Assembly (NCBI GenBank): GCA_037074765.1
Contig: JBAMDO010000070.1
Location: 175,924-239,923, forward strand
Length of the DNA: 64,000 bases
Reading direction: 5' to 3'
From: Mansonella perstans
Lineage: Eukaryota; Nematoda; Chromadorea; Rhabditida; Onchocercidae
Made by a program: the position numbers and the translations under genes. The notes beneath the pieces are model-generated. The model saw nothing but the letters and a program-made list of their open reading frames with translations, was not told the DNA's origin and ran no database searches. How positions within the stretch are numbered: position 1 is the stretch's first letter; every line of letters begins with the position of its first letter. Shown in pieces: positions 36,601-48,400 of the stretch.

Positions 36601-39600
36601 CAAGTTTTCCATTATCTTCACAGTTTCATTGCCAAAAATTTCATAGGAGTAATTCAAAAATTTCGCATCGAACTGTTCGGTAGGATCCGCAATGTATTCA
36701 GTGTATTAGCTTTATCTGATGACTTGCACAAAACTAGTTGCCAAAAAAAGGAAGGTAAAAAACGCATTACAGTAAACGAAATTGAAATTTTTAGTAAAAT
36801 ACCTATCTCCAACCATATAACACAATCTTTGAAAAAGTTGTTCATCGGCAACATCTCTCACTATTTGTGGTTCAGAACAGCTATTTTCAGGATGTGTATC
36901 CAGTGGGTATAAAGCTGCAGTATTGATTTCCAGCGAAAGATTTCCTCTAGCACCAAGATCAAATCCCACATCAGGAGTGTCCACTTTTTCTTGAAGCTTA
37001 CCAGTATGCACATTATCCGACCCAAAATATTTTTGCAAAATCTGTCCGAAAAAATGAATGATAAAAAGCTCCAAAAAAAAAAAACTTAAAGAGAAAAAAG
37101 GTTCACATAACAGACATGCATCTAAACATCTAAACTAATCCTTCAAGAGCCATTTTGTACAAGAACATTATTAATTCATTTTGTTGTTACCTAAAGTTAT
37201 TCAGTTATACAAACAAAAATGATAACTAGTAAAGAAAATCAGTGATGCTATCATAATGGAAATGCTAGAATCAATATATCTTTCAATTTGAATGCTTCTT
37301 TCCATAACATTTTTTCTGATAGATCTTCATCATTCTGGACACTAATTTGTTCATACCACAAACTTCCATCATCCATCATTCGGAACAAAAGCAACTTTTC
37401 ATTGTCAGTTTTTAGGAAAGAAATGGCACCAGTTGGTCCACTTCCGAATAATAGCCTTTCAGCTAAGCGTGGAATTCGTACGTTAGAAAAATCGTAAGTT
37501 GGAATTCGTACGTTGAGTTGTTCGCGATGCAGCTGCACTACAAGGTTTCTTTAGTCGTTTAATCGATGCCAGCGATGACCATATCGTACTGTGACAATAT
37601 AAGGAAATTTTTTGTACATCAGGATATATAGTGTGTTGCAAGACGTAGATCGGATAAATAGTGCCATTTTTATCAGTATCTCGAATGGATGGAACATTCG
37701 CAATGTGATACCCGCCATGTAAATGCAGAGCCATTTCCAAATAAACAAGCCCACGCATTCGCTCGTCCACAAGCACAAATCTTAAAATTATTTCCAAATT
37801 CGTGGTTTCGGATTCTTACTTATATATATAATCTAATTAATTGAACCAAAACTTACTGTCAATAAATCAATTTGGAAAAAACAGAATTCACTTTTTCGAT
37901 GTACAAATGAAAAGCATTTGTTGAGCATTAGGCAAACTGTATAATTGATGTACGCTTTCTTTTTCAAAAGCACCTTTATATTGGAAATGATATGAATTCC
38001 GTGCTATATCGTCATATTCCGGAACAGTGTAGAGTAAATTACCTGCAACCATCTAATTTTCTGAAATGTCACACTACATGAACCTTTTCAGGATTAGGAA
38101 TATCAAAAAATTCAATCTTAGACTGTTCCCCATTTTTAACTTCATTTCCATCCATTTACTTTAACTTCTTTCAAGTTTCTAATTAAACAGTTCAAAGAAA
38201 ATTTTAAAAAAGTATTATTTGCAGAACTCTAATCATCCGAAATGCCAACTCTCAAAATCAACCAAATGAACGCCATCTTTGCATGCTGCATATGTCAGTC
38301 GTGGATGGTCCGATCTAGCTACTGACTACAAAAAATTTAAAAAAATCAGGGTAATACACGTAAAAAAAGTAACCTCCTCAGAAGAAATTGATTTCTGTTA
38401 CGAAGATTTTAGAGTAAAAAGATAATGTTTAGGTCAATTGAGCTGTATATACATTCAAGAAAAGCTCAACTTTTTTAGTTGACGAAAATAAGCTAATACT
38501 AAATTCAAACACGGAATTCCGGCTTTATAAAATTTTAAATTCAGAAAACGAAATATTCAAGAAAATATGAGAAGATACTGACCTCAATATCACAGCCACG
38601 CTTTGCTTGAATAAAATTTTCACCCGCTGCTTCATACCAAATTAAGTCACGATCATCAAGAAAAACGATTTCATCGTTCATATAAGGTATGAATGACAGA
38701 GATTGGACAGGGTGATGAAACAGTTCGACACAACATTATTTTTCGGGTCGAAAAGATACAATTCTTTTTCGCTACGAGCCAGGATTCGGCACATTTCCCC
38801 AATGGGCTTGTGATCGAAGTTCAAGTAAGGCAGTACTGACATCTAACGTTTGACAGTATTTTGGATTATTAGAAATAGAATTATAAACCTGCTTTCTAGC
38901 AGCAGAGAGATTAAAGTTCCTCGTTTTTCGGAATCATCAATCACTTCATCATCATCCCTATCATATTGAATCCTCCGTTCATCAAAATCCTCATCTGTTA
39001 TATGATGCAAACGAAATCCCAATAATCGTTTCCTTGTTGAAAGCTCACTTACAGCCCATATTGTCACCGTACTATCAGCAGGATCTTCCAATATTTCCAA
39101 CATATTCCTATTCTTCAGCTGATTATTGGGAGTTTCGACAGGCTAATGTACTGCATGCCGCACAGACCATACAATCTCTAACGCATGCCAGTATTCGAGT
39201 TAAAAGTTGTGGGAAACCCAGTGAGTGAGGAACCATGTAAGGGCGTCGTCATTGATGTCCAAAATTATACTGCAATATATAATAATCTTCACTTGAACAA
39301 CTAGCTCCTTGATTTTGAATATTAGAATTGACCTTGATACCACCAAGAATGGGACATCCCACATCCAGAAATCTAAAGTTTAGAGTTCGTGGTGCACAAA
39401 AGCCCATTATTGCTTACAAAAGAATCTCTAAAACAGTTACAAATCCTAAAGCTTTGAACATGCCAAATTATAACACATACAGTCGGAAAAAATAAATAAT
39501 ATAGCTTAAAAGTAATGAACAGAAAGATACAGTAACAGTTCTAAAAATATCCAAAAAATCACTGAGAAGGAACACAAATTTCAGCACAAAATAAAAAAAG

Positions 39601-39729
39601 ACACAATTTGCTTGCATTTCGCAAATGCATTCTTACCTCAGAAACCAATATTTTCCACTTATCAGAATCACTTTTCAACTGCAAACGATAGATCCATTCG
39701 ATAATTTTTTCCCTCAATTCTGTATCCAT
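36600..39729 (-). pseudogene. Multi-exon gene with several lesions, product not identified
   Basis: Exon-like blocks run on the minus strand. A start exon at 39729-39637 encodes 31 codons (MDTELREKIIEWIYRL...) with a good GTAAGA donor. Later blocks encode GFCAPRTLNF, then LEDPADSTVTIWAVSEL with an acidic stretch DRDDDEVIDDSEKRG, FIPYMNDEIVFLDDRDLIWY, RSDHPRLTYAACKDGVHLVD, FVLVDERM...LEMALHLHGGYH, and near the end TPDVGFDLGARGNLSLEIN. Lesions: TAA at 39202-39200, TAG at 39145-39143, a frameshift near 38727-38733 and TAA at 37553-37551. The content suggests a beta-propeller-like soluble protein, and the LVDERM segment faintly recalls TAF1C-type Pol I factors; that is a guess. Several lesions in different exons favour a pseudogene over sequencing error. 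Confidence 0.6.
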
Positions 39730-41014
39730 TTCTCAATTGACTAACCTATTCGAATCAAAACTTCGATAACTCGCAGGCAACATAATGAGATATTCCCATA
39801 GAAATTTTAAGTGTTGTGACAGAAGAAGTGTTTCAGACATAAACAAAACTGCAAAATTGAAATGAGCTGTGCAAAATAACTTCTCAAATGACATAGTTTT
39901 CATAATACAACAAGGTATTTCAATCAAAAAAAATTTCATCGCTACAGTTGAAGAAAATAAACTATTCTTTGACAGTCAACCATCCATAAACCTTTTTATC
40001 TCATATATGTACTGATTAAAAACTCCTTTCATGCTCTAGTTTCATCTCATCAATGACATACGACTGCCTTCAGTCTTTACAGCCGATCGTTTCTCTGTAA
40101 ATCTCTGTGTTCAGTCAACAGTGCACAATCAAAAAAAGTGCAATGATAACTTATCAATTTTTATCAACCAGAAAAATCTATATTCAAAAATCCCTTTTTA
40201 TTATCTCAGTCTATTTAGTGAAATAAAAAGAGTGCTGCGATCTATCGAATGGAAAAAAATTCCACAAAAAGTGAATACGAAACAAGAAAGAAAATAATTT
40301 CCTATTAAATGAATCAAAATCAGCGATACTATGCCTCAATCAAGAATTATCTTATATACTATCTGATAATAACTGGAAAAAGAAATATCTTTAAATACGT
40401 TTAAAGTAAAAGAACGAAAAATATATGTAAGCAAAGTAAGCTTTGATTAAACCACCGAAAGATGACAGTCAAAAGCCATAGAAAAAAGCCATAGCGATAA
40501 AAATTCAAGAGCTTTCAAGAGCTTAAATGAAATTTTACAGTCTGTAACAAAATATTTAACAATAACAGAAATAATATGAGTGTATTTTACAGTTTACCAG
40601 ATATAACCTCACCAACAATAAAGCCATAAGTTTTTTAGGCTTATCCATATTTACATCTTTTATTTAGATATCCATATTTAGATCTTTTATTGCGTCGAGA
40701 TTTTCCCAATAGATTCAGCAGTCAAAGCCTCAGCAATTTAAGCTGCACAGACTCCTATGACTATAAAATAGATAAAAACTGGCAAAACAGCTGGGATTGA
40801 TAGGATTCCATCTGAAGTCTGGAAGGTCATAGAGGTCATACAATCCATGCCAAACTTTACAAGCTAATCATCGCTCTTAGCATTCATAATCACTATAATC
40901 ATTTCATCTCTCTTATCATTTCTTTAATCTTTTTCCATTATTCTTAACAGTAAAATTTATTTGTACTCATTTATTTATGCATGCTTATTTGTGCTTATCA
41001 CTTTTATATTATTG
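39730..41014. other. Spacer, no gene identified
   Basis: AT-rich. A short Gly-codon-rich patch near 40790-40850 may be another collagen trace but is too short to call. Confidence 0.4.
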
Positions 41015-41531
41015 TTAATTTTGTTTCTGCTCGACGTTCTTATCACCTTCATGCTCTTTTCTCTCCTTTGCTTGTCTTTCCTCTTCTTCTTCCATTTCTT
41101 TCTCTTTTTTCTTTGCCTCTTGCTTTTCTTCTTTCTCCCTTTCACGCTGTTGTACGTAATCAATGATCATATTGGTCATTGGTATATGCAACATTGTTAA
41201 GCCAAATGAAACAACTGTCCCAATAAATAAGCATATCAGGAATGGTGTAAAGAAATTTCCAACACCTGTCTAAAATTTAAATTTCAATTTTCACAATACT
41301 AAACTCATGACTGTAACATACTCAACGAAAAAATCAAATATCCATTTCGAAAAAAGCTTTACAATTTATAACACTTCAATTAGTTAATTAGCTATAGATG
41401 AGTATATTTGTTGTTTTCGATTCAAATTAATACATGTTTAAATCTGAAATCTAAAGGAATATTCGAAATTAAATATAAAGAATTCGACTAACATATGAAT
41501 ACACAACATTTCGTGGCTCATGAACTGACAT
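41015..41531 (-). CDS. Small single-pass membrane protein with charged coiled-coil tail, 97 aa
   Basis: Exon 1 (41531-41493) encodes MSVHEPRNVVYSY and ends at a GTTAGT donor; exon 2 (41269-41015) begins after TTTTAG in phase 0 and ends at TAA. Residues about 14-45 (TGVGNFFTPFLICLFIGTVV and onward) contain a hydrophobic segment of about 20 residues, followed by a tail of nearly continuous Glu/Lys/Arg (from about residue 50) likely to form a helix or coiled coil. I do not recognise the family. The two-exon model is supported by phase and by an open frame in a sequence whose low-complexity codons (GAA/AAG/GAG) could also keep a frame open by chance. It lies 0.9 kb downstream of the patched-related gene on the same strand, so co-transcription is possible. 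Confidence 0.6.
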
Positions 41532-42455
41532 CGCCGAAAACAACTTCCCGTTCACCGAATTTCACTGACAATACAATGTTGTGAAAATTTAAACTTTATA
41601 AATTTAAAAGAAAAAAATTGGTTCGAAACATTTTTTAAAATTATTTGTCTGAAAAAAGGAAATTAGGCAACTTTTATGCAAAATGAAAAGGACACTGCAA
41701 AAAATTTTATAAAAAAAAAAACAATAAATAATATGATTAATTTTACAACATTTGCCATGAATTTTTTATTTATCGCTACACAACGAAATTTCAGATTTTA
41801 TGATATCATAGCTTTTTTGTTTCTGTTAAGCTAGCAATAATTGACAAGCATTTTCGCGGTATCTTTGGAATTAACTAATTGCTTGCAATTTTTTGATCGA
41901 TTAAAATTCCTTTTGATTAATTGATGAAATTTCGCAATTAATTAAAAAAACCACCTTTATTTGAGAAAGCAGCAATATGGGAAAGATTGTATGATTTCAT
42001 ACTATGTGTATGTGTAAGTGAAGGGTGAACTGGAATACCATAATTTAAATTCAGAATATCACTAATATTGATCCTCAAATCCGATTTTTTTAGCATTTAT
42101 ACATTTGCTTCATCGTTTTCTTTCTCATTTTTTACTTTTAATTTTAAATTTCATTTTTATAATCAATTATGTCGTGGTTTTTTCAGTTTCTTTTCCTTCA
42201 GTTTGTAATTTTAACTGCTAATTTGAACAGGCAGTTAAAAGTAATTACAAATTTCGCATGACTTAAAAATTTTATTAAAATTGTTTAATTGCAATATTTC
42301 ACTTAGATTCGGCAGACAAAAATCTGAATAGTTAGAAAAAAGTAAAATAAATGAAGCAAGCTGGGAAATTTGATAAAAATATATGAATAATGATTAACAA
42401 TAACGATTTCAAGGAAATTAATGGAATTTGAAATTTTTAAAAGTACGGGTTATCA
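41532..42455. other. Spacer between small membrane-protein gene and patched-related gene
   Basis: No exon recognised. It should hold the promoter or outron of the small gene at 41015-41531 and the 3' end of the patched-related transcript (both read on the minus strand). Confidence 0.4.
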
Positions 42456-45400
42456 TTATGATTGAAATTTTTGACTAATTTGATCAACCACTGGTGCAGT
42501 TATGCATAAAACGATTGGCAGTAAGAAAAGTGCATGAAAGATACCGATAACAATTACTAAAAAAATTGTTTTGAAAAATACGAGCATCATATCGGAATCG
42601 ATGAAGGCTAGAACTGTGACACCAAATAGCGTTGACATACTGCCATATAAAACTGTAATTATTACTTTTATTTATTTTAAATAAATTACTGTAGACTTAC
42701 AACAATTGTAAGAACAAAAAAAAATATAACTATACTTAACATTACAAATTTCCCATCCATTCAGTTCTTCCTAAAATTAAAATCATCCTGATAAGAATGA
42801 TAAAAGAAATGACTGTCAAAATTCCGTGGACTAATTTCAGTAGATAAAAGTAATATAGTACATATATTACCAACGAATCAAAAAAACCAAAAAAATTTTC
42901 TTAAGCATCTCTATTTAATTACTTATATTTAACTTACTCGGACATGCTAATTTTTCCATTGCTTCAATACAACGTTCAATTGGTGTCACATTATTTGGAT
43001 TACAAACAAAACCATATGTGACATGAGTACAGTATTCAATGGAAAAGCCAATTGCCATAATCATTGTTATCATTGATATGGGATCTAACTTAACATTCCA
43101 TAGAGCTAAGAAACCAATCACACCTACAAACTGTTTCATTCTTCAAATTTTTTTAATTTCATTTTAAAAAAAACTTGTATTCAGCAAAAAAGATTATTAA
43201 TTGATTTTATCCAAAATCCATCCGTCGAAAATTTTTTCGAAATTTTTACAAATATCATAGAAGTTCTTTCTCTCCAAATTTTTTTTTCAGTAAATTGATT
43301 AGAATTAATCAAGCAGAAAAATTCAGTTGAAAATTTGTTTAATTCTATTAACTGAATGACTAATTTATGTTGACTTATTAATGATGCAATTTAAATTTAA
43401 TGTGCCGTGCAAGAAAAAAATCCCATTAAAATTAAGATTAACTTATTGGATAACCGATAAGTATATATATTTGTTTATTACTAATTTATCTGTAATTAAA
43501 TTAGATATACATAAACAAACAAATAATCAGAATTGAACAAACTAAATCCATCCATTATTGGAATAAAAGAATTCAAAATGTGGAAAAGATAATGAAGTGA
43601 TATCTTACCGATATCAATCGTTATGATAGCGATAAAGATCCAAAATGTGCATATTGGATTTGGTATAAATAATAGCGCAATGATAACTAATATAATAACC
43701 GCAATACTATCGTTTAATAATGTATTTGATAAAACAATATTCAACTGTAATTTTTCTCCTCAGAAAATAAGTTTTATTATCTATCATTATCATTATTAAG
43801 TTTTTATCATTATCATAAATCATCAATAAATTATAAATCATTATTAAGAATTATTATTATTTGTAAATCACTATCACTATATAAATTATCAGTTGTAACT
43901 GATTATTATAAATTATTACCATTTATAAATCATTATCACTTACAAATTACTATCATCATTGTAAGTTATCAGTAAGCTATAATGGTTATTATAAATTATT
44001 ATCACTTATAAATCATCATCATTATTGTAAGTCATCAGTAAGTTATCACCATCGTTTTTTCTGAAAACGAAAAGAAATCTTCAAAAATGTAAGTTTCAAT
44101 TGTTATTTCTTTGATCTTATAAAACTTATGGAAAATTTTTGAACAAAAGAAGAAAATTCATTGAGTGAAAAAGGAATACAGCCATTATTTGACTGATTGA
44201 TTAAAAGAAACAAAAAGAGTGAAATCAAAGAAAAGTCAAAGATTAGAAGTTGACTTCAATCTTAAAGAATTGCTGTACGGATTACAGATTATTGCAGGCT
44301 GTACAAAGTAAAACGTTTTCAAAAACAAGAAAAAATTTTTAAAAAAATTAAACAAACCTGATCAGCGATCATTCGACTATATTCATATGTATAAACTTCC
44401 ATTTCCGGATATTTTGCAGCAATTGCTCGAAGAGCACGTGATTCCACTACCAGGTCACTTGGTCTATTAAGTGCTGACAAGCCGACACGAAATCGAAATG
44501 ATTTCATCGTTAAATTTTGCAGATCATTCTCATTTTCCCATACAAAATCTTGTGCCCTAAATATTTCACATTCTGGAAATTTATTCAAAAGCACTGTATC
44601 CAAAAAGTACTAGGCGAGAAAGGTTTTGATTGAAATAAGTTGCTTTACTTACCACAATTTGTAAAATGCAAAAAGACGTGACCACTGGTAAACACCTTGA
44701 ATCCAGGATTCATGATTATCCTGCAGGTACGCGCCAGTTACATTTGCATATTTCTGATATTCTCGTGTCCAAACTTGTGTTGCCTTAGGACCAATACCGA
44801 AAATCATATGCTCAAAATCCTGAACCATCTGTTCCACACGTTTACGATTTATCGATTTTGTCATATCAGGTGCTTTTACAATAGCTATGTTAATCTATGA
44901 AACAAATGAAAGAATGTAGGTATTAATTTATTAAAGAAAAAAAATTTAATTTTTAGCATAAGGCTTTGAAAAAAAAAGTTTGAATAGTTTTTTAAGCTAA
45001 ATGCAAAATGTGCCGGAAATTTTGTTTGCGTTAAATTTATAGTTTTAAATTACAAAATCCTTATTAACCTCAAGAATCATTTAATTGTAATTAATTTAAC
45101 AAATATGAATAGAAGGCAAAACAAACAAGTAGAAGTACCTGATCACCACCGTGAAATAATTCAAGCTCAATAGCTATCGTCTGTACAACCGGATCCGTTT
45201 TAACCAGTAATTTATTGTAATCTAAACCTTGCTCCATATCCATGATACCATGTATTGCTAACTAAAATTTCAAAACGTTAACAAAATTTTGCACTTTCAT
45301 CAAATCTTCTTTGCACTTACAGCAAAGAAATAAAGAAAATACTTACAATCAGATAAATAGCAAAGAGAAGTAGAACAACACCGTTAGTTCGTTTGTCCAA

Positions 45401-48400
45401 CAAAATCGGAACATATGTATTCCTGCCAATAAATCACAGAACTTTTGAGATCAAACTTGAAATTTTATAAAATTTTCAAACATAAAAAAAATTACAATCA
45501 TTTTTCCTAATAATCACGCAAATTCAGCATAATCATAATAAAATTTTTGATTAATTTTTCCCCTTTGCTTTTTTCATTTTTCAATCAAAATTTTACAACA
45601 AAAATGGCACATACCGAAAAAATAATTTCATTCGAAGCATTGCTTTACATGCTGAGAGTTGCGATATTTGCTTTTTGTCCGATAATATTTCAGTGTAAAT
45701 ATCATCAGCACGATATGATTTATGATTATCATTTGTGAATATATCTTTATCAGAACATTTTGCTTTTTTTAATTTTTCTAAAAATAACAAGTCATTTCCA
45801 CAAAATTAATTATACACAAAAATTTACCTTTAACAAAAGATATTACGCAATGGTAACGATTATAATCTTCCTGAGATATTCGTTTGATTATAAATATGTA
45901 ACGAAAAATGAAAAAAAGAAAATTTCTCCTTAAAGTTAGTTATTTTATTTGACAATGAAGATCTGTGAAAGTTAAAAGTAAAAGTTTGAAAAAAGATATA
46001 AAATATAAAATGTGTTAAGAGAAGTTGAAACGAAATCAAAAATTCAAATTGCAAAAGTCAAGTGAAATTCTGATATTAATTTCTTTTTATTCATATTAAA
46101 TATATTCTTTGCATTCAATGGATTTATGAAAAGTTAAATTGAAATGATGAAATAGAAAAAATTACTTGGCTCATATTCATTGCTATCATCTTTATTTCTA
46201 TTTGTATTTCCAGCCAACTTCCAAACTTTTTTTCCAAATTCATTCATTTGATTATCACTATGATCGACAATTTTGAAACATGGAAGGCATGCATTACATC
46301 CATTCATTTCCATTTTACCACTGACTACCATCATTGCAGCAAAGAAAGTAAGCTTAATGGCTATATTCATTAAACTAGCTTAATTCAATTTTTTTATTAA
46401 TAATTTATTTAATCCTTTTGCTTCTTTTTTTGCGATTAAATTGATGAAATTAATAGTCTTCGCCATTTATCACACTGACACATTTATCTGCTATCTCGTA
46501 ATTATCAGACCAACAACCCACTAGCTTTGTTAAATCAGTAACTCATTAATCACTCTTTTATATATTTTCATCATTCTATGAAAATAATACAACTAAGCTT
46601 TAAATCCTCTTTCATTTCCAATTAAAAGTAACTAGCATTACATTGACCCGAAAATTAAGAAAAAGTAAAAAAAGAAAGCAAAATTGAGGTAAAGTTTGAA
46701 TTTCATTGAAAAAATATGAAAAGCTTGAGTAACGGAAAAAAATGACGCAATCGAATGATACTAAATTTGTGTTGAACACATTTAAATTAAATTTAGGAAA
46801 AGGGAAAATTGGATGAAGTACGAAAATACGGAAACCTGATAAAGAAACGTAAAAAACATGCATGCAGAAGTCATTGCGCAAAATCCACGTACAGCTATAA
46901 TATCCGTAAAACAACCAATAGCAAATGATGAAACATCCGTAAAGCTGGTGATAAATATTGCAACAGCTGATTCAGATAATGCATTTACCATACGAGCCTT
47001 CAGGTTGGCACAATCAGTTCCTATCAATTTATGATATTATTTCAAAGTTTTTAAAATTTCCAAACCACTTTTCCAAAAAATGAAAAAGAAAAGAAAATTA
47101 GAAAATTCTTATTTTAGTGTATGAAATAATGTTTGAAAAAAATTTTGATTTTGTCCGAATTAAAAATTTATAAAAAAAAGATGGACGAGGATTTAGTATT
47201 ATTTATGAAATTTGAAATTTAATATTTGAAAAAAGAATTAATTAAAAGTGATATTGAAAAAATAAACCTTTCTTTTTAAAAACTTACCAGGATAAATTTT
47301 CTCAGCATCATGCCATGCTTCAACCATGATGAACATATCATCTACACCAATAGCTTAGAATTCAGAAATTTATTGTGAAGTGAACAAATCATAAAATTAT
47401 AATTTCAATAATTAAGTATGATAATACTAATTATGATATATTTAATACACTCAAATAAACAAAATATATTTAATTTAACATAATTAACTCAATTTTTTGA
47501 TTAAAATATTGCTCTTAATGCGATGGATTTTTTCAGCTATTCTTTTGAAGATTCCGGTGGAGAAAATGTTTTAACATGTTACAATACTATATCCGGATAA
47601 GATTAATTTTGAAAGATTTTTATTTAAATAAGCCTTACATAGAATAAGGAAAGGCGCTATAAGAGTTATTTCAGCAAAAAACATTCCGAACCATAGTAGC
47701 AAGCCAATTCCGCTTATAATTGCTAATGTTGATGATAGCACACCGGAAAGAGCGAGTAGTGGTTTCGACCGAAGCCAATCGATTTGAACTGAAATAAAAT
47801 CTTCTATAAATTCCGGATTAATTCATTGAATAAATAATAAAAGTGTTCTTATACTATTTCTTCAATTGAAATATAATATGATAAAACTGAGAATGCAAGC
47901 AATACGACACATATATATATATATGCAAAAATCAACGAAAAGCTTTAAGCTTATTAAAGGCTTCCTCAGCGTGATATGATGACCTAGTCAATGGACTTGA
48001 TGCAACCACTAAGAATCCTTTGGGATAATTACTGCAGTATTTCATTAATATATATATATATATATATATTAATGCATATTCCGGACTTCTCTATCGAAAA
48101 CTTAGTTCTTTCCGGTACAACACAGAAAGTCACCGAGATTCATACTTTGATAATTGCAAAATTTCCATTTCATTGAATTGAAGGTGCTGAAGATGATTAA
48201 GACAACAACTGTAACAATGAAATAAGGCTTCAAACGATTCGCATTACGTGTCAGGCCTAGATCAATTGTACGTGAATGTTGAACATGAATCTGAAATTTA
48301 CTTTTTTCAACGAAATCCTAACAATATTTTACATATTTGGGATGCCAAAAGTTTTGTGCATAAGTTAAATATAAATTACTTTCAATTTCATTATTAATAA

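Noticed and set aside
47910..48070. TA-rich runs as a possible mobile-element border in the PTR gene
   Set aside because: Only simple TA repeats are visible; no terminal repeats or target duplication were found.
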